The translations under genes and the position numbers were made by a program. From positions 1-12,353 of the forward strand of contig CAIUGQ010000013.1 in the NCBI GenBank assembly GCA_903898725.1: a DNA stretch of 12,353 nt. Direction: 5' to 3'. Source of the DNA: an uncultured Burkholderiales bacterium. GTDB taxonomy: Bacteria > Pseudomonadota > Gammaproteobacteria > Burkholderiales > Burkholderiaceae_E. Positions 1 through 7,091 of this stretch are shown here, in pieces. Under the pieces are notes generated by a model, which was not told the origin of the DNA, made no database searches, and was given only the letters and a program-made list of their open reading frames with translations. The stretch's first letter is position 1; every line of letters starts with the position of its first letter.

Positions 1-12
1 CGCCCCGCCGGC

Positions 13-1548
13 TCACATCACCGCGCCGAGGTACCACGGCACGAACTCCTCCTGGCCGATGCCGAGCGCCTCGCTCTTGCTCGCCTCGCCCGAGGCCACG
101 CGCAGCACCAGCTCGAAGATCTCGCGGCCCTTCTGCTGCACGCTCATCGTCCCGTCGACGATGTCGCCGCAGTTGACGTCCATGTCGTCGGTCATCCGCT
201 CGTAGAGCGGCGTGTTGGTCGCCAGCTTGATCGACGGGCTGGGCTTGCAGCCGTAGACCGAGCCGCGCCCGGTGGTGAAGCACACCAGGTTCGCGCCGCC
301 GGCGACCTGCCCGGTGGCCGACACCGGGTCGTAGCCCGGCGTGTCCATGAAGACGAAGCCGCGGGCGGTGACCGGCGCCGCGTACTCGTAGACATCCACC
401 AGGTTGGTCGTGCCGCCCTTGGCGACCGCGCCGAGCGACTTCTCGAGGATGGTGGTCAGCCCGCCCGCCTTGTTGCCCGGCGACGGGTTGTTGTCCATCG
501 AGCCCTCGTTGCGCTCGCAGTAGCCCTCCCACCACTTGATGCGGGTGATCAGCTTGTCGGCCACCGCCTGCGAGACCGCGCGCCGCGTCAGCAGGTGCTC
601 GGCGCCGTAGATCTCGGGCGTCTCCGACAGGATCACGGTGCCGCCGTGCGCAACCAGCAGGTCGCAGGCCGCACCGAGTGCCGGATTGGCGGTGATGCCC
701 GAATAGCCGTCCGACCCGCCGCACTGCAGGCCGATGGTGATGTGGCTGGCGGGCACGCGGCTGCGCGTCATCGAGTTGGCATGCGGCAGCATCGACTCGA
801 CCGCGGCGACCGCGGCGGCCACCGTCTTCTTCGTGCCGCCCGAGTCCTGGATGATCAGCGGCTCGAGCAGCGGGCCCTGCACCATGCCCTCGGCGGCGAA
901 CAGCGCATCCATCTGGTTGCCTTCGCAGCCCAGGCCGATGATGACGATGCCGGCGAAGTTCACGTGGCGGGTGTAGCCGGCGATGGTCCGGCGCAGCACG
1001 TCCATGCCCTTGCCGTTGGAGTCCATGCCGCAGCCGACGCTGTGGGTGATCGGCACGATGCCGTCGACGTTCGGGAACGCGGCGAGCCGCTCGGGCGTGA
1101 AGTGCGCGGCGACGAACTTCGACACGCTGGCCGAGCAGTTCACCGTCGAGACGACGCCGATGTAGTTGCGGGTGGCGACGCGGCCGTCCGGGCGCACATA
1201 GCCCATGAAGGTCGCCTGCTCGGCGACCGCCGGCACCGGCTTGACGTCGACGCCCACCGCGTAGTCGCGCGCGAAGGTCTCGAAGGCGAGGTTGTGCGTG
1301 TGCACGTGCTGGCCGGGCAGGATGTCCTGCGTCGCGAAGCCGATGATCTGGCCGTAGCGGCGCACCGGCTGGCCCTTGGCCACCGCCTTGGTCGCGAGCT
1401 TGTGGCCCGGGGGCACGGCATCGACGCAGACGAGGTCCTCGTCGGCGATCCGGGTGCCGGGCTGCAGCGGCCGCGCGGCGATGACGACGTCGTCGGTCGG
1501 ATTCAGGCGCAGGACGGGCTTCTTGATGACTTGGATGGTGGCGGACAT
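13..1548 (-). CDS. UxaA/GarD-family sugar-acid dehydratase (altronate dehydratase-like), full length
   Basis: This 511-residue protein has the full two-part layout of altronate/galactarate dehydratases, cytoplasmic metal-dependent enzymes that remove water from sugar acids to give 2-keto-3-deoxy acids. An N-terminal SAF-type domain (about residues 18-90, ending in a HVHTHN segment) precedes the catalytic domain (about 115-505). Visible family motifs are GYVRPDGRVATRN (116-128), VNCS (136-139), VGCGM with Cys173, GLGCEGN with Cys208, CGGSDGYSG (276-284), PEIYGAEHLL (311-320), NPSPGNKAGG (354-363) and TTGRGS (425-430); the cysteines are candidate metal ligands. Length is close to E. coli UxaA (about 495) and GarD (about 523), and several motifs look nearer to UxaA as I remember it. 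The ATG follows a weak GAGAG 8 nt upstream. It is the last visible gene of the minus-strand operon, 72 nt after dctM. Family is certain; altronate, galactarate or another acid cannot be distinguished. Confidence 0.93.
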   Translation of the reverse strand: MSATIQVIKKPVLRLNPTDDVVIAARPLQPGTRIADEDLVCVDAVPPGHKLATKAVAKGQPVRRYGQIIGFATQDILPGQHVHTHNLAFETFARDYAVGVDVKPVPAVAEQATFMGYVRPDGRVATRNYIGVVSTVNCSASVSKFVAAHFTPERLAAFPNVDGIVPITHSVGCGMDSNGKGMDVLRRTIAGYTRHVNFAGIVIIGLGCEGNQMDALFAAEGMVQGPLLEPLIIQDSGGTKKTVAAAVAAVESMLPHANSMTRSRVPASHITIGLQCGGSDGYSGITANPALGAACDLLVAHGGTVILSETPEIYGAEHLLTRRAVSQAVADKLITRIKWWEGYCERNEGSMDNNPSPGNKAGGLTTILEKSLGAVAKGGTTNLVDVYEYAAPVTARGFVFMDTPGYDPVSATGQVAGGANLVCFTTGRGSVYGCKPSPSIKLATNTPLYERMTDDMDVNCGDIVDGTMSVQQKGREIFELVLRVASGEASKSEALGIGQEEFVPWYLGAVM

Positions 1549-1620
1549 GGCGTGGACTCTCGCAGGCGTGGCCGCGGTGGCGCGGCGGATCGATCCGGGA
1601 TTATCGCCCGTCGGGCGGAC
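1549..1620 (-). promoter_or_regulatory. dctM-uxaA intercistronic gap with palindrome and hairpin
   Basis: This is the longest gap inside the minus-strand operon (72 nt). It holds a perfect 12-bp palindrome CGGATCGATCCG (1586-1597) and a short hairpin, CGCCC-GTC-GGGCG (1605-1617). On the minus strand GATAAT (complement of 1600-1605) resembles a -10 box, but no convincing -35 box lies 16-18 bp upstream. There is no U-tract, so an intrinsic terminator is unlikely. It could be an internal promoter or operator, an mRNA processing site, or chance. Confidence 0.25.
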
Positions 1621-2895
1621 TCAATGGTTCAGCACCCTCGGCAGCCAGACCGACAGCGCCGGCACGTAGGTCAGCACCATCAGCGCGCCGATCAGCGCCA
1701 GCACGAAGGGGCCGATCTCCTTGACGATCAGTCCGAGGTGCGTGCGCGAGACCGAGCTCGCGACGAACATCAGCACCCCCACCGGCGGCGTGATCTGGCC
1801 GATCACCAGGTTCACCAGCAGCACGATGCCGAAGTGCAGCAGGTCGATGCCGACCGCGTTGAGCAGCGGGATCAGGATCGGCACCAGGATGATCATGATG
1901 GCGAGCGTCTCCATGAACATGCCGGCGACCAGCAGCGCGGCGTTCAGGATCAGCAGGATCACCCAGGGCTCGTTCGACACCGAGGTCAGCAGCGCGGCGA
2001 CCTTCTGCGGCGCCTGCTCGACGCCGAGGATCCAGCCGAAGGGCGCCGCGCCCGCGGCGATGATCAGGATCGCGGCGGTCTCCCGTCCGGTGGCCAGCAG
2101 GATCGCCGGCAGGCCCTTCCAGGTCAGCGTGCGGTAGACGAACAAACCGACGACGAGCGAGTAGGCGCAGGCGACCGCCGCGATCTCGGTCGCGGTGAAC
2201 ACACCCATCCGGAAGCCCACCAGGATCAGGATCGGCATGGCCAGCGCCCACAGCGCGTCCTTGAAGGCCTGCCACAGTCGGGCGCCGCTGAAGGCCGCGT
2301 CCTTCGGGAAGTTGCGCTGGCGCGCGGTCCAGGCGATGACGGCCATCATCGAACCGGCCATCACCACGCCGGGGATCAGGCCGGCGATGAACAGGTCGCC
2401 GAGCGACACGTTCGCCTGCCAGGCGTAGATCACCATCAGGATCGAGGGCGGGATGATCGGCCCGAGCGTGGCCGCCGCGGCGCACACCGCGGCCGCGAAG
2501 CCACGGCCGTAGCCCGCCTCGGTGAGCTGCGGCACGAAGACGCGCGAGGTCGCCGCGCAGTCGGCCACCGACGAGCCCGAGATGCCCGACAGGAACACGT
2601 TGCCGACGATCGCGGTCTGCGCGAGGCCGCCGCGGATGTGGCCGACGAAGGCGCGGGTGAAGGCGAACAGCCGCTCGCTGATGCCCGACTCGTTCATCAG
2701 CGCGCCGGCCAGCGTGAACAGCGGCACCGCCAGCAGCGGAAAGGACTGCACGCTGGTGGCCACGCGCTGCGCGGCCACCGACACCGGGATGCCGTCGATG
2801 GCGATCACCAGGATCGCCGAGCCCATCATCGCGAAGCCGATCGGCACGCCGACCACCAGCAGCAGCACGAACACGCACAGCAGGATCGTGAGCAT
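1621..2895 (-). CDS. dctM: TRAP transporter large permease (DctM), first system
   Basis: This 424-residue, very hydrophobic protein is the large membrane subunit of a TRAP (tripartite ATP-independent periplasmic) transporter, which forms the Na+-coupled transport path in the inner membrane. Length matches the family (about 425-430). Typical motifs are visible: LLAVPLFTLAGALMNESGIS (54-73), RGGLAQTAIVGNVF with GISGSSVAD (104-112), GPIIPPSI (145-152) and, near the C-terminus, GQITPPVGVLMFVA. About a dozen membrane-spanning or re-entrant segments can be picked out. It starts 10 nt after the dctQ stop with only a weak ribosome site, so translational coupling is likely. Together with dctQ and dctP it makes a complete transporter. 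It resembles the second DctM (9625-10899) in motif order but is clearly diverged, so it is not a recent copy. Confidence 0.95.
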   Translation of the reverse strand: MLTILLCVFVLLLVVGVPIGFAMMGSAILVIAIDGIPVSVAAQRVATSVQSFPLLAVPLFTLAGALMNESGISERLFAFTRAFVGHIRGGLAQTAIVGNVFLSGISGSSVADCAATSRVFVPQLTEAGYGRGFAAAVCAAAATLGPIIPPSILMVIYAWQANVSLGDLFIAGLIPGVVMAGSMMAVIAWTARQRNFPKDAAFSGARLWQAFKDALWALAMPILILVGFRMGVFTATEIAAVACAYSLVVGLFVYRTLTWKGLPAILLATGRETAAILIIAAGAAPFGWILGVEQAPQKVAALLTSVSNEPWVILLILNAALLVAGMFMETLAIMIILVPILIPLLNAVGIDLLHFGIVLLVNLVIGQITPPVGVLMFVASSVSRTHLGLIVKEIGPFVLALIGALMVLTYVPALSVWLPRVLNH

Positions 2896-2904
2896 CGCCG
2901 GGTC

Positions 2905-3426
2905 TCAGGCCTCGGCCGAGTCGATCACCGACTCGGTCGCGTTGCGGAAGACGGCTTCCGGGCCCTCGTCGACCAGGATCATCGCGGCGTGGAACATCGT
3001 CAGCGCGAAGCCGATCGGCATCGCGACGAAGATCCAGCCGACGCTGTAGCCCAGCATCGGGGTCCGGCTCGAGGCCACATTGGCGGTGTGCGACCAGCCG
3101 GCATAGATCGCCGCCACGAAGATCGCGGCGGCGCCGATGCAGGCGAGCACGCCGCAGACGCGGCGGCCCGTCGTACCCAGGCGCAGGATCAGCACGTCGA
3201 TGCGGATGTGCATCCGCGAGCGCAGCGCCGAGGGGACGCCCAGCATCACCCCCCAAACGAAGATCGTGACGACGAACTCCTCCGACCAGGTCAGCGGGTC
3301 GTTGAAGACGTAGCGCAGGATCACGCCCAGGCCGAGCAGCACGGCCATCACGGCGACGATGACCGTCACCCCCCAATCCTCGAGCCGCGCCAGCGCGCGG
3401 TCGAGGGCCCTCAGGCCGTGCATCAT
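2905..3426 (-). CDS. dctQ: TRAP transporter small permease (DctQ), first system
   Basis: This 173-residue protein with four predicted membrane helices (about residues 19-38, 51-68, 90-111 and 128-151) is the small membrane subunit that partners DctM. The DctQ signature is clear: RYVFND (38-43) followed by SEEF (48-51), then the charged HIRID loop (73-77). Two adjacent ATG codons (3424-3426 and 3421-3423) can serve as start; I chose the first. No good Shine-Dalgarno sequence precedes them, which fits coupling to dctP 32 nt upstream. The hydrophilic C-terminal tail (about residues 152-173) is longer than needed for the helices and has no recognisable motif. Confidence 0.93.
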   Translation of the reverse strand: MMHGLRALDRALARLEDWGVTVIVAVMAVLLGLGVILRYVFNDPLTWSEEFVVTIFVWGVMLGVPSALRSRMHIRIDVLILRLGTTGRRVCGVLACIGAAAIFVAAIYAGWSHTANVASSRTPMLGYSVGWIFVAMPIGFALTMFHAAMILVDEGPEAVFRNATESVIDSAEA

Positions 3427-3458
3427 CGGTTCAGGACGTTCCGGTCAGGCGGTACCGA

Positions 3459-4487
3459 TCACTTGCCGCCGCGCAGCTTGTCGATCTCGGCACGCATGCG
3501 CTTCCAGTGCTCGGCGCCCCAGCGGGCCTCGAGCTTCGGATACACCGCGTTCATCTTCTGCGCGAAGGCGTCGCGGTCCGGGTTGTCGATGATCTTGATC
3601 TTCGGCGACTTGCGGATCTCCTCGAGCATCGACACCTCGCGGCCCTGCTGGGCGACGGTGTTCTTCGCGGACGCCGCGGCGGCCTCGTCGAGCATCAGCT
3701 TCTGCAGTTCCGGCTTGAGCTTCTCGAAGCTCGCGCGGTTGATGAGGATGGTGTTGTTCTGCAGCATGTGCCGGCTCATCGACAGCACGCCCTGCACCTC
3801 GTAGAACTTGCGCGAGAAGATCGTCGGGATCGGGTTCTCCTGGCCGTCGACGGTCTTCTGCTGCAGCGCGGTGTAGACCTCGCCGAACGGGATGGGCGTG
3901 GGCGCCGCGCCGAAGCCGCGCACCATCTCGACCCAGATCGGCGACTCGGGCACGCGCACCTTCAGGCCCGCCATGTCCTCGGGCTTGCGCACCTCCTTCG
4001 TCGAGAAGGTGAAGTTGCGCCAGCCCCAGTACCAGATCTTGGTCAGCGGCACGATGTTGTGCTTGTCGCGCAGCTCGTCCCACAGCGGCTGCAGCGCCGG
4101 GCCGGTGATGATGGTCTCGGCCTCCTTCCAGTCACGCCACAGGAACGGCGCGCTCGGCATCTCGAAGGCCGGCACCAGCGTGTTCATCGTCGGCATCGAG
4201 GGCGTGGAGATGTCCAGCGCGCCCGACTTCAGCTGCTGCAGCAGGTCGACTTCCTTGCCGAGCTGCTCGGAGGGGAAGACGCGGATCGTCAGCTGGCCGT
4301 TCGACTTCTTGGTGACGTTGTCGGCGAACTCCTGGTACAGGTCGAACGCGACCTCGCCGGGGTTGTTCGCATGCCCGAAGCGCAGCGTCGTCTGGGCGGA
4401 CGCACCGAAGGCGGTGACGGCGAGCACGGCGGCGGCCGCCAGCCGGAACAGGGGCGTCAGGGGGGAAGGGGGGATCAGGGGGCTCAT
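3459..4487 (-). CDS. dctP: TRAP transporter periplasmic substrate-binding protein (DctP), first system
   Basis: This 342-residue periplasmic protein captures the substrate for the TRAP transporter. An N-terminal Sec-type signal peptide has a hydrophobic core at about 15-28 and likely cleavage after ASA (29-31). The mature part begins TTLRFGHANNPGE, a typical DctP opening. GWRNFT (Arg157) and GLKVRVPESP (Arg178) carry the two arginines that in this family contact the substrate carboxylate; they are followed by WVEM, PTPIPFGEVYTALQ (196-209) and VDGQENP (213-219). The reading frame stays open far upstream, but the ATG at 4487 is chosen because a strong GAGGAGGAG site sits 6 nt before it and the signal peptide starts there. 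A carboxylate ligand, plausibly a sugar acid, is expected; its identity is inference. It is 47 nt downstream of an enolase-superfamily gene. Confidence 0.95.
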   Translation of the reverse strand: MSPLIPPSPLTPLFRLAAAAVLAVTAFGASAQTTLRFGHANNPGEVAFDLYQEFADNVTKKSNGQLTIRVFPSEQLGKEVDLLQQLKSGALDISTPSMPTMNTLVPAFEMPSAPFLWRDWKEAETIITGPALQPLWDELRDKHNIVPLTKIWYWGWRNFTFSTKEVRKPEDMAGLKVRVPESPIWVEMVRGFGAAPTPIPFGEVYTALQQKTVDGQENPIPTIFSRKFYEVQGVLSMSRHMLQNNTILINRASFEKLKPELQKLMLDEAAAASAKNTVAQQGREVSMLEEIRKSPKIKIIDNPDRDAFAQKMNAVYPKLEARWGAEHWKRMRAEIDKLRGGK

Positions 4488-4493
4488 CGGGGG

Positions 4494-4503
4494 TCTCCTC
4501 CTC
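4494..4503 (-). promoter_or_regulatory. Ribosome binding site of first dctP
   Basis: On the minus strand this reads GAGGAGGAGA, 6 nt before the ATG at 4487. It decides the start of dctP in a frame that stays open for another kilobase upstream. The same 10-mer precedes the operon's first gene at 6904-6913. Confidence 0.75.
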
Positions 4504-4534
4504 GTGGGGGTGTCGTTGTGGCGCGAAGCATAGA

Positions 4535-5701
4535 TCACTCGAAGACGTGGAGCGCCGTGCGATGCTTCGAGATGAAATCCCAGTCGTAGGTCACGCCGAG
4601 GCCGGGTCCGTCGGGCACGCCGACGGTGCCGTCGGCCGACACGCAGTCGAGCTGGTCGCTGTAGCCGCAGGCGTAGACCGGTGCCACCGCATTCGGGCAG
4701 TCCGGGCCGACCAGCGCCACCTCGTAGTAGTTGCTGTTGCGCATCGCGGACATCAGGTGACGGTGCGCCGGGCCGCTGGCGTGGATCTCGCAGTCCAGTC
4801 CGAGCGACTCGGCCATGTGCGCGATCTTCAGCGAGCCGGTGATGCCCATGTCGTACTCCGGATCCACCCGGAGGAAGTCGGTGCCGCCGGCGAGCACGAA
4901 GTCGGCCTTGGGCTCGACGCCGCGCACGTGCTCGGTCATCAGCAGCGGCGTCTTGAGCATCTCGCGCAGGCGCTTGTGCGCGAAGGCCGAGGTGCCGCCG
5001 TCGCGGTACGGGTCCTCGTACCAGAAGTAGCCGGCGTCGTCGCAGGCGCGGCCGACGTAGAGCGCATCGGCGAAGGTGCGCAGCTCGCAGGCCGGGTCGA
5101 GCATCAGCGTCATCCGGGAACCGACATGCTTGGCGAGGTGCACGACGTTCTCGGCCTCCTCGCGCGCGTTGCCGTCTTTCCAGCCGTGGACCTTGAAGGC
5201 GCGATAGCCCAGGCCGTGGCAGTGCTCGGCGAAGGCGACGAATGCCTCCTTGCTGTCGAGGCCGCCGGCCCGGTCGGCATGGTAGGTGCTCGCATAGGCC
5301 GGCAGCCGCTTGCGGTAGCCGCCGAGCAGCTCCGCGATCGGCGCGCCGTAGTGTCGGCCGGCCCAGTCCCAGAGCGCGATGTCGATCGGGCCGTGGCCCA
5401 TGTGGTCGAACTGGCGGATGTCGCGCTTGAGGTCCTCGTAGATCGCGATCCGCTCGCGCGCGTCCTTGCCGATCAGGCGCGGGCACAGCATCAGCGCCTG
5501 GCCGAGGGTGGACTTGGTGGCCACCCACTGCGCGACGTACTCGCCGCGCCCGCCGTCGGCGGTGTGGATCACGACGGCGAACTTGGCGACCCGGATCGAG
5601 CTGCCGCGCTTGAAGGTGATGGTCTGCGCGACGCCGTCGCGCGCGAGGTTGGCGGCCTCGAAGTCGAACTCGTGGACTTCGACGCGGGTGATGCAGCTCA
5701 T
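4535..5701 (-). CDS. Mandelate racemase/muconate lactonizing-type enolase-superfamily enzyme, paralog 1
   Basis: This 388-residue protein has the enolase-superfamily layout: an N-terminal capping domain (about 1-130) and a C-terminal barrel. Such enzymes take a proton from the carbon next to a carboxylate, with Mg2+ stabilising the enolate; most MR-type members beside TRAP transporters are acid-sugar dehydratases. Probable Mg2+ ligands are Asp202 (MLDPAC), Glu229 (FWYEDPYRD) and Glu257 (LLMTEH). The His-Asp catalytic pair is probably His307 (EIHASGPAHR) with Asp280 (RVDPEYDMGITG). On the second barrel strand, where mandelate racemase has Lys-x-Lys, this protein has Lys170-Val-His172. The ATG follows a GGAG 8 nt upstream, next to the stop codon of the preceding paralog, so the two are translationally coupled. 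About half the barrel residues match paralog 2. Dehydratase is the best guess, epimerase the main alternative; substrate unknown. Confidence 0.9.
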   Translation of the reverse strand: MSCITRVEVHEFDFEAANLARDGVAQTITFKRGSSIRVAKFAVVIHTADGGRGEYVAQWVATKSTLGQALMLCPRLIGKDARERIAIYEDLKRDIRQFDHMGHGPIDIALWDWAGRHYGAPIAELLGGYRKRLPAYASTYHADRAGGLDSKEAFVAFAEHCHGLGYRAFKVHGWKDGNAREEAENVVHLAKHVGSRMTLMLDPACELRTFADALYVGRACDDAGYFWYEDPYRDGGTSAFAHKRLREMLKTPLLMTEHVRGVEPKADFVLAGGTDFLRVDPEYDMGITGSLKIAHMAESLGLDCEIHASGPAHRHLMSAMRNSNYYEVALVGPDCPNAVAPVYACGYSDQLDCVSADGTVGVPDGPGLGVTYDWDFISKHRTALHVFE

Positions 5702-5714
5702 CGTTCAGGCTCCG

Positions 5715-6899
5715 TCAGAGGGTGTAGGTCTTCGCATCGAAGCCGTGGCGCTCGATGAAGTCCCAGTCGTAGGTGACGCCCAGGCCCGGTCCGGTGGGCA
5801 CCGGCACGCGTCCGTCCTCGCCGAGCGCCGACGCCTGGTCGCTGTAGCCGCAGGCGTAGACCGGCGGGATCAGGTTCGGCATGCCGGGGCCGACCAGCGC
5901 CAGCTCGTACATGTGCGTGTTCCGGATCGCGGCGACGCAGGCCCGGTGGGCGGGGCCGGGCGCGTGCACCTGCACGTCGATGCCGAGCCCTTCGGCGATG
6001 TGCGCGCACTTCATCGCACCGGTGATGCCGAGGTCGTATTCCGGGTCGATGTGGAACAGGTCGCAGGCGCCCGCGATCGCGTAGGCGGCCTTGCGCTCCG
6101 GGCCGCGCGCGTGCTCGGTGACCATCAGCGGCGTCTTGATCTTCTGGCGGATGATCTGCGAGCCGGTCATCGACACGCCCGAGTCCCGGTACGGGTCCTC
6201 GTACCAGAGCGCGTCGATCTCGTCGCAGACGTGGCCGAGCCGCAGCGCCTCGAGATGGGTGCGGATCTGGCAGCCGGGGTCGTACATCACGTGGATGCGG
6301 TCGCCGACCGCGCGGCGCACCGCGCGCAGCGTCGCCGACTCGCGCCGCACGTCGCCGTCGTGCCAGCCGTGGATCTTGAAGCCCGCGAAGCCGCGGTCCG
6401 CGCAGGCCCGCGCGTACTCGCCGAAGGCCTCCGGCGAATCGAGCCCGCCCGGGTCGTCCTGGCCGTGGTGGGTGCTGGCGTAGACCGGCAGGCGCGACTT
6501 GTAGGCGCCGAGCATCGTCGCCACCGACATCCCGTACTTGCGGCCGACCAGGTCCCAGAGCGCGATGTCGAGCGGGCCGTGGCCCATGCCGTCGTAGGCG
6601 CGCAGCTCGCGCTTGAGGTCGTCGTAGATCGCCTCGCGGTGTTCGGGGTCGCGGCCCAGCAGGTGCGGCGCGATCATGTTCGTCTGCCCGAGCGCGCTGT
6701 ACGTGCCGACCCAGTGCGTCACGTATTCGCCGGTCAGGCCGTCGTCGGTGCGCACGCGCACCGCGTAGCGCATGACCTTCAGCGACGCGCCCTTCTGGTA
6801 CTGCAGGTTGCTCACCCCCATCGCGGCGTGTGCGCCGAGGCCGAGGTCGGGGACCTCGAAGGTGAACGGGACGACCCTCACTTCCGTGATGCGCGACAT
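5715..6899 (-). CDS. Mandelate racemase/muconate lactonizing-type enolase-superfamily enzyme, paralog 2 (first gene of operon)
   Basis: This 394-residue enolase-superfamily enzyme is a diverged tandem paralog of the next gene. Predicted Mg2+ ligands are Asp207 (MYDPGC), Glu234 (WYEDPYRD) and Glu262 (VTEHARG); the His-Asp pair is His312 (VHAPGPAHR) with Asp285 (IDPEYDLGITG). It has the same Lys175-Ile-His177 on strand two in place of Lys-x-Lys. Blocks shared with paralog 1 include GHGP-DIALWD, YAST-H, YEDPYRD, GPAHR, VYACGYSDQ and GVTYDWDFI. An open frame continues 40 codons upstream, but that stretch looks non-coding and would overlap the promoter; the ATG at 6899 has a strong GAGGAGGAG site. 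As the first gene after the divergent promoter it heads the catabolic operon. Likely a cytoplasmic acid-sugar dehydratase; it may act on a different epimer, or on the lactone or acid partner, of paralog 1's substrate. That division of labour is inference. Confidence 0.9.
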   Translation of the reverse strand: MSRITEVRVVPFTFEVPDLGLGAHAAMGVSNLQYQKGASLKVMRYAVRVRTDDGLTGEYVTHWVGTYSALGQTNMIAPHLLGRDPEHREAIYDDLKRELRAYDGMGHGPLDIALWDLVGRKYGMSVATMLGAYKSRLPVYASTHHGQDDPGGLDSPEAFGEYARACADRGFAGFKIHGWHDGDVRRESATLRAVRRAVGDRIHVMYDPGCQIRTHLEALRLGHVCDEIDALWYEDPYRDSGVSMTGSQIIRQKIKTPLMVTEHARGPERKAAYAIAGACDLFHIDPEYDLGITGAMKCAHIAEGLGIDVQVHAPGPAHRACVAAIRNTHMYELALVGPGMPNLIPPVYACGYSDQASALGEDGRVPVPTGPGLGVTYDWDFIERHGFDAKTYTL

Positions 6900-6903
6900 G
6901 CTG

Positions 6904-6913
6904 TCTCCTCCTC
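6904..6913 (-). promoter_or_regulatory. Ribosome binding site of the operon's first gene
   Basis: On the minus strand this reads GAGGAGGAGA, 4 nt before the ATG at 6899, with GGAGG at the usual distance. It supports 6899 as start over the upstream in-frame codon at 7019. Confidence 0.75.
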
Positions 6914-6966
6914 GCCTGCGACGTGTCGTCGGTCGGGCGTCGGATGCGCCCGTGATTGCGTCCGGA

Positions 6967-6995
6967 GTTGTAACCCGTCCGTCGGGCGCCGACAA
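6967..6995 (-). promoter_or_regulatory. Candidate sigma-70 promoter for the catabolic operon
   Basis: Read on the minus strand there is TTGTCG (complement of 6990-6995) and TACAAC (complement of 6967-6972) separated by exactly 17 bp. Each hexamer matches the consensus -35 (TTGACA) and -10 (TATAAT) at about four of six positions, with the most conserved bases kept. The start of transcription would fall near 6960, giving a leader of about 60 nt. The palindromic operator at 6997-7016 abuts the -35 box on its upstream side. That placement would allow either activation or blocking of polymerase. Confidence 0.4.
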
Positions 6996-6996
6996 T

Positions 6997-7016
6997 GTTG
7001 TTCGATATCGAACAAC
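6997..7016. promoter_or_regulatory. Palindromic operator 1, probable IclR-family site
   Basis: GTTGTTCGATATCGAACAAC is a perfect 20-bp palindrome in the region between the divergent enolase operon and iclR. Its core GTTCGAT is like the operators I recall for IclR-family regulators of the PcaR/PcaU type (GTTCGATAATCGCAC). It lies 97 nt from the enolase start and 75 nt from the iclR start, so it can serve both. A near-identical copy is at 7903-7922. The assignment to the neighbouring IclR protein is inference from position and repetition. Confidence 0.75.
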
Positions 7017-7061
7017 CAAGTTGCGGCCAATGGAACTTCACGCCTCGCTCAGAACCGATCG

Positions 7062-7083
7062 CGCGCCGACTCGTGTCGGCGCG
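7062..7083 (+). promoter_or_regulatory. Stable hairpin in the iclR leader, next to the start codon
   Basis: CGCGCCGAC (7062-7070) and GTCGGCGCG (7075-7083) form a perfect 9-bp GC-rich inverted repeat with a TCGT loop. It ends 8 nt before the iclR ATG, where a Shine-Dalgarno sequence would normally lie. An alternative shorter hairpin, GGCGC-GGT-GCGCC (7078-7090), overlaps its right arm, so the two are mutually exclusive in RNA. It could limit translation of iclR or be a DNA operator; the function is not shown by sequence alone. Confidence 0.45.
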
Positions 7084-7091
7084 GTGCGCCG

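Noticed and set aside
595..3804. A 1069-codon plus-strand open frame opposite uxaA-type, dctM, dctQ and dctP genes.
   Set aside because: It lies antisense to four well-recognised genes. Its product is a low-complexity mix of Arg, His, Asp and Gln typical of the shadow frame in high-GC DNA, with no family motif.
4362..4369. GTTGTTCG, one half of the operator, inside the first dctP.
   Set aside because: The other half is not present (the following bases break the palindrome) and it encodes part of the common NNPG segment of the binding protein, so a chance match is likely.
4488..5528. The first dctP frame stays open upstream on the minus strand, giving an apparent 689-residue protein.
   Set aside because: The extension overlaps the enolase gene in another frame and lacks domain features. 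The signal peptide and strong ribosome site put the start at 4487.
4547..5758. A 403-codon plus-strand open frame opposite the first enolase-superfamily gene.
   Set aside because: It is antisense shadow of a clear enzyme gene; the Ala, Val, Gly, Arg and Asp-rich translation has no recognisable domain.
5466..7091. The iclR frame stays open far upstream, which could be read as a fusion protein of nearly 800 residues.
   Set aside because: The extra part is antisense to the enolase gene and crosses the divergent promoter and operator. The IclR fold starts normally at 7092.
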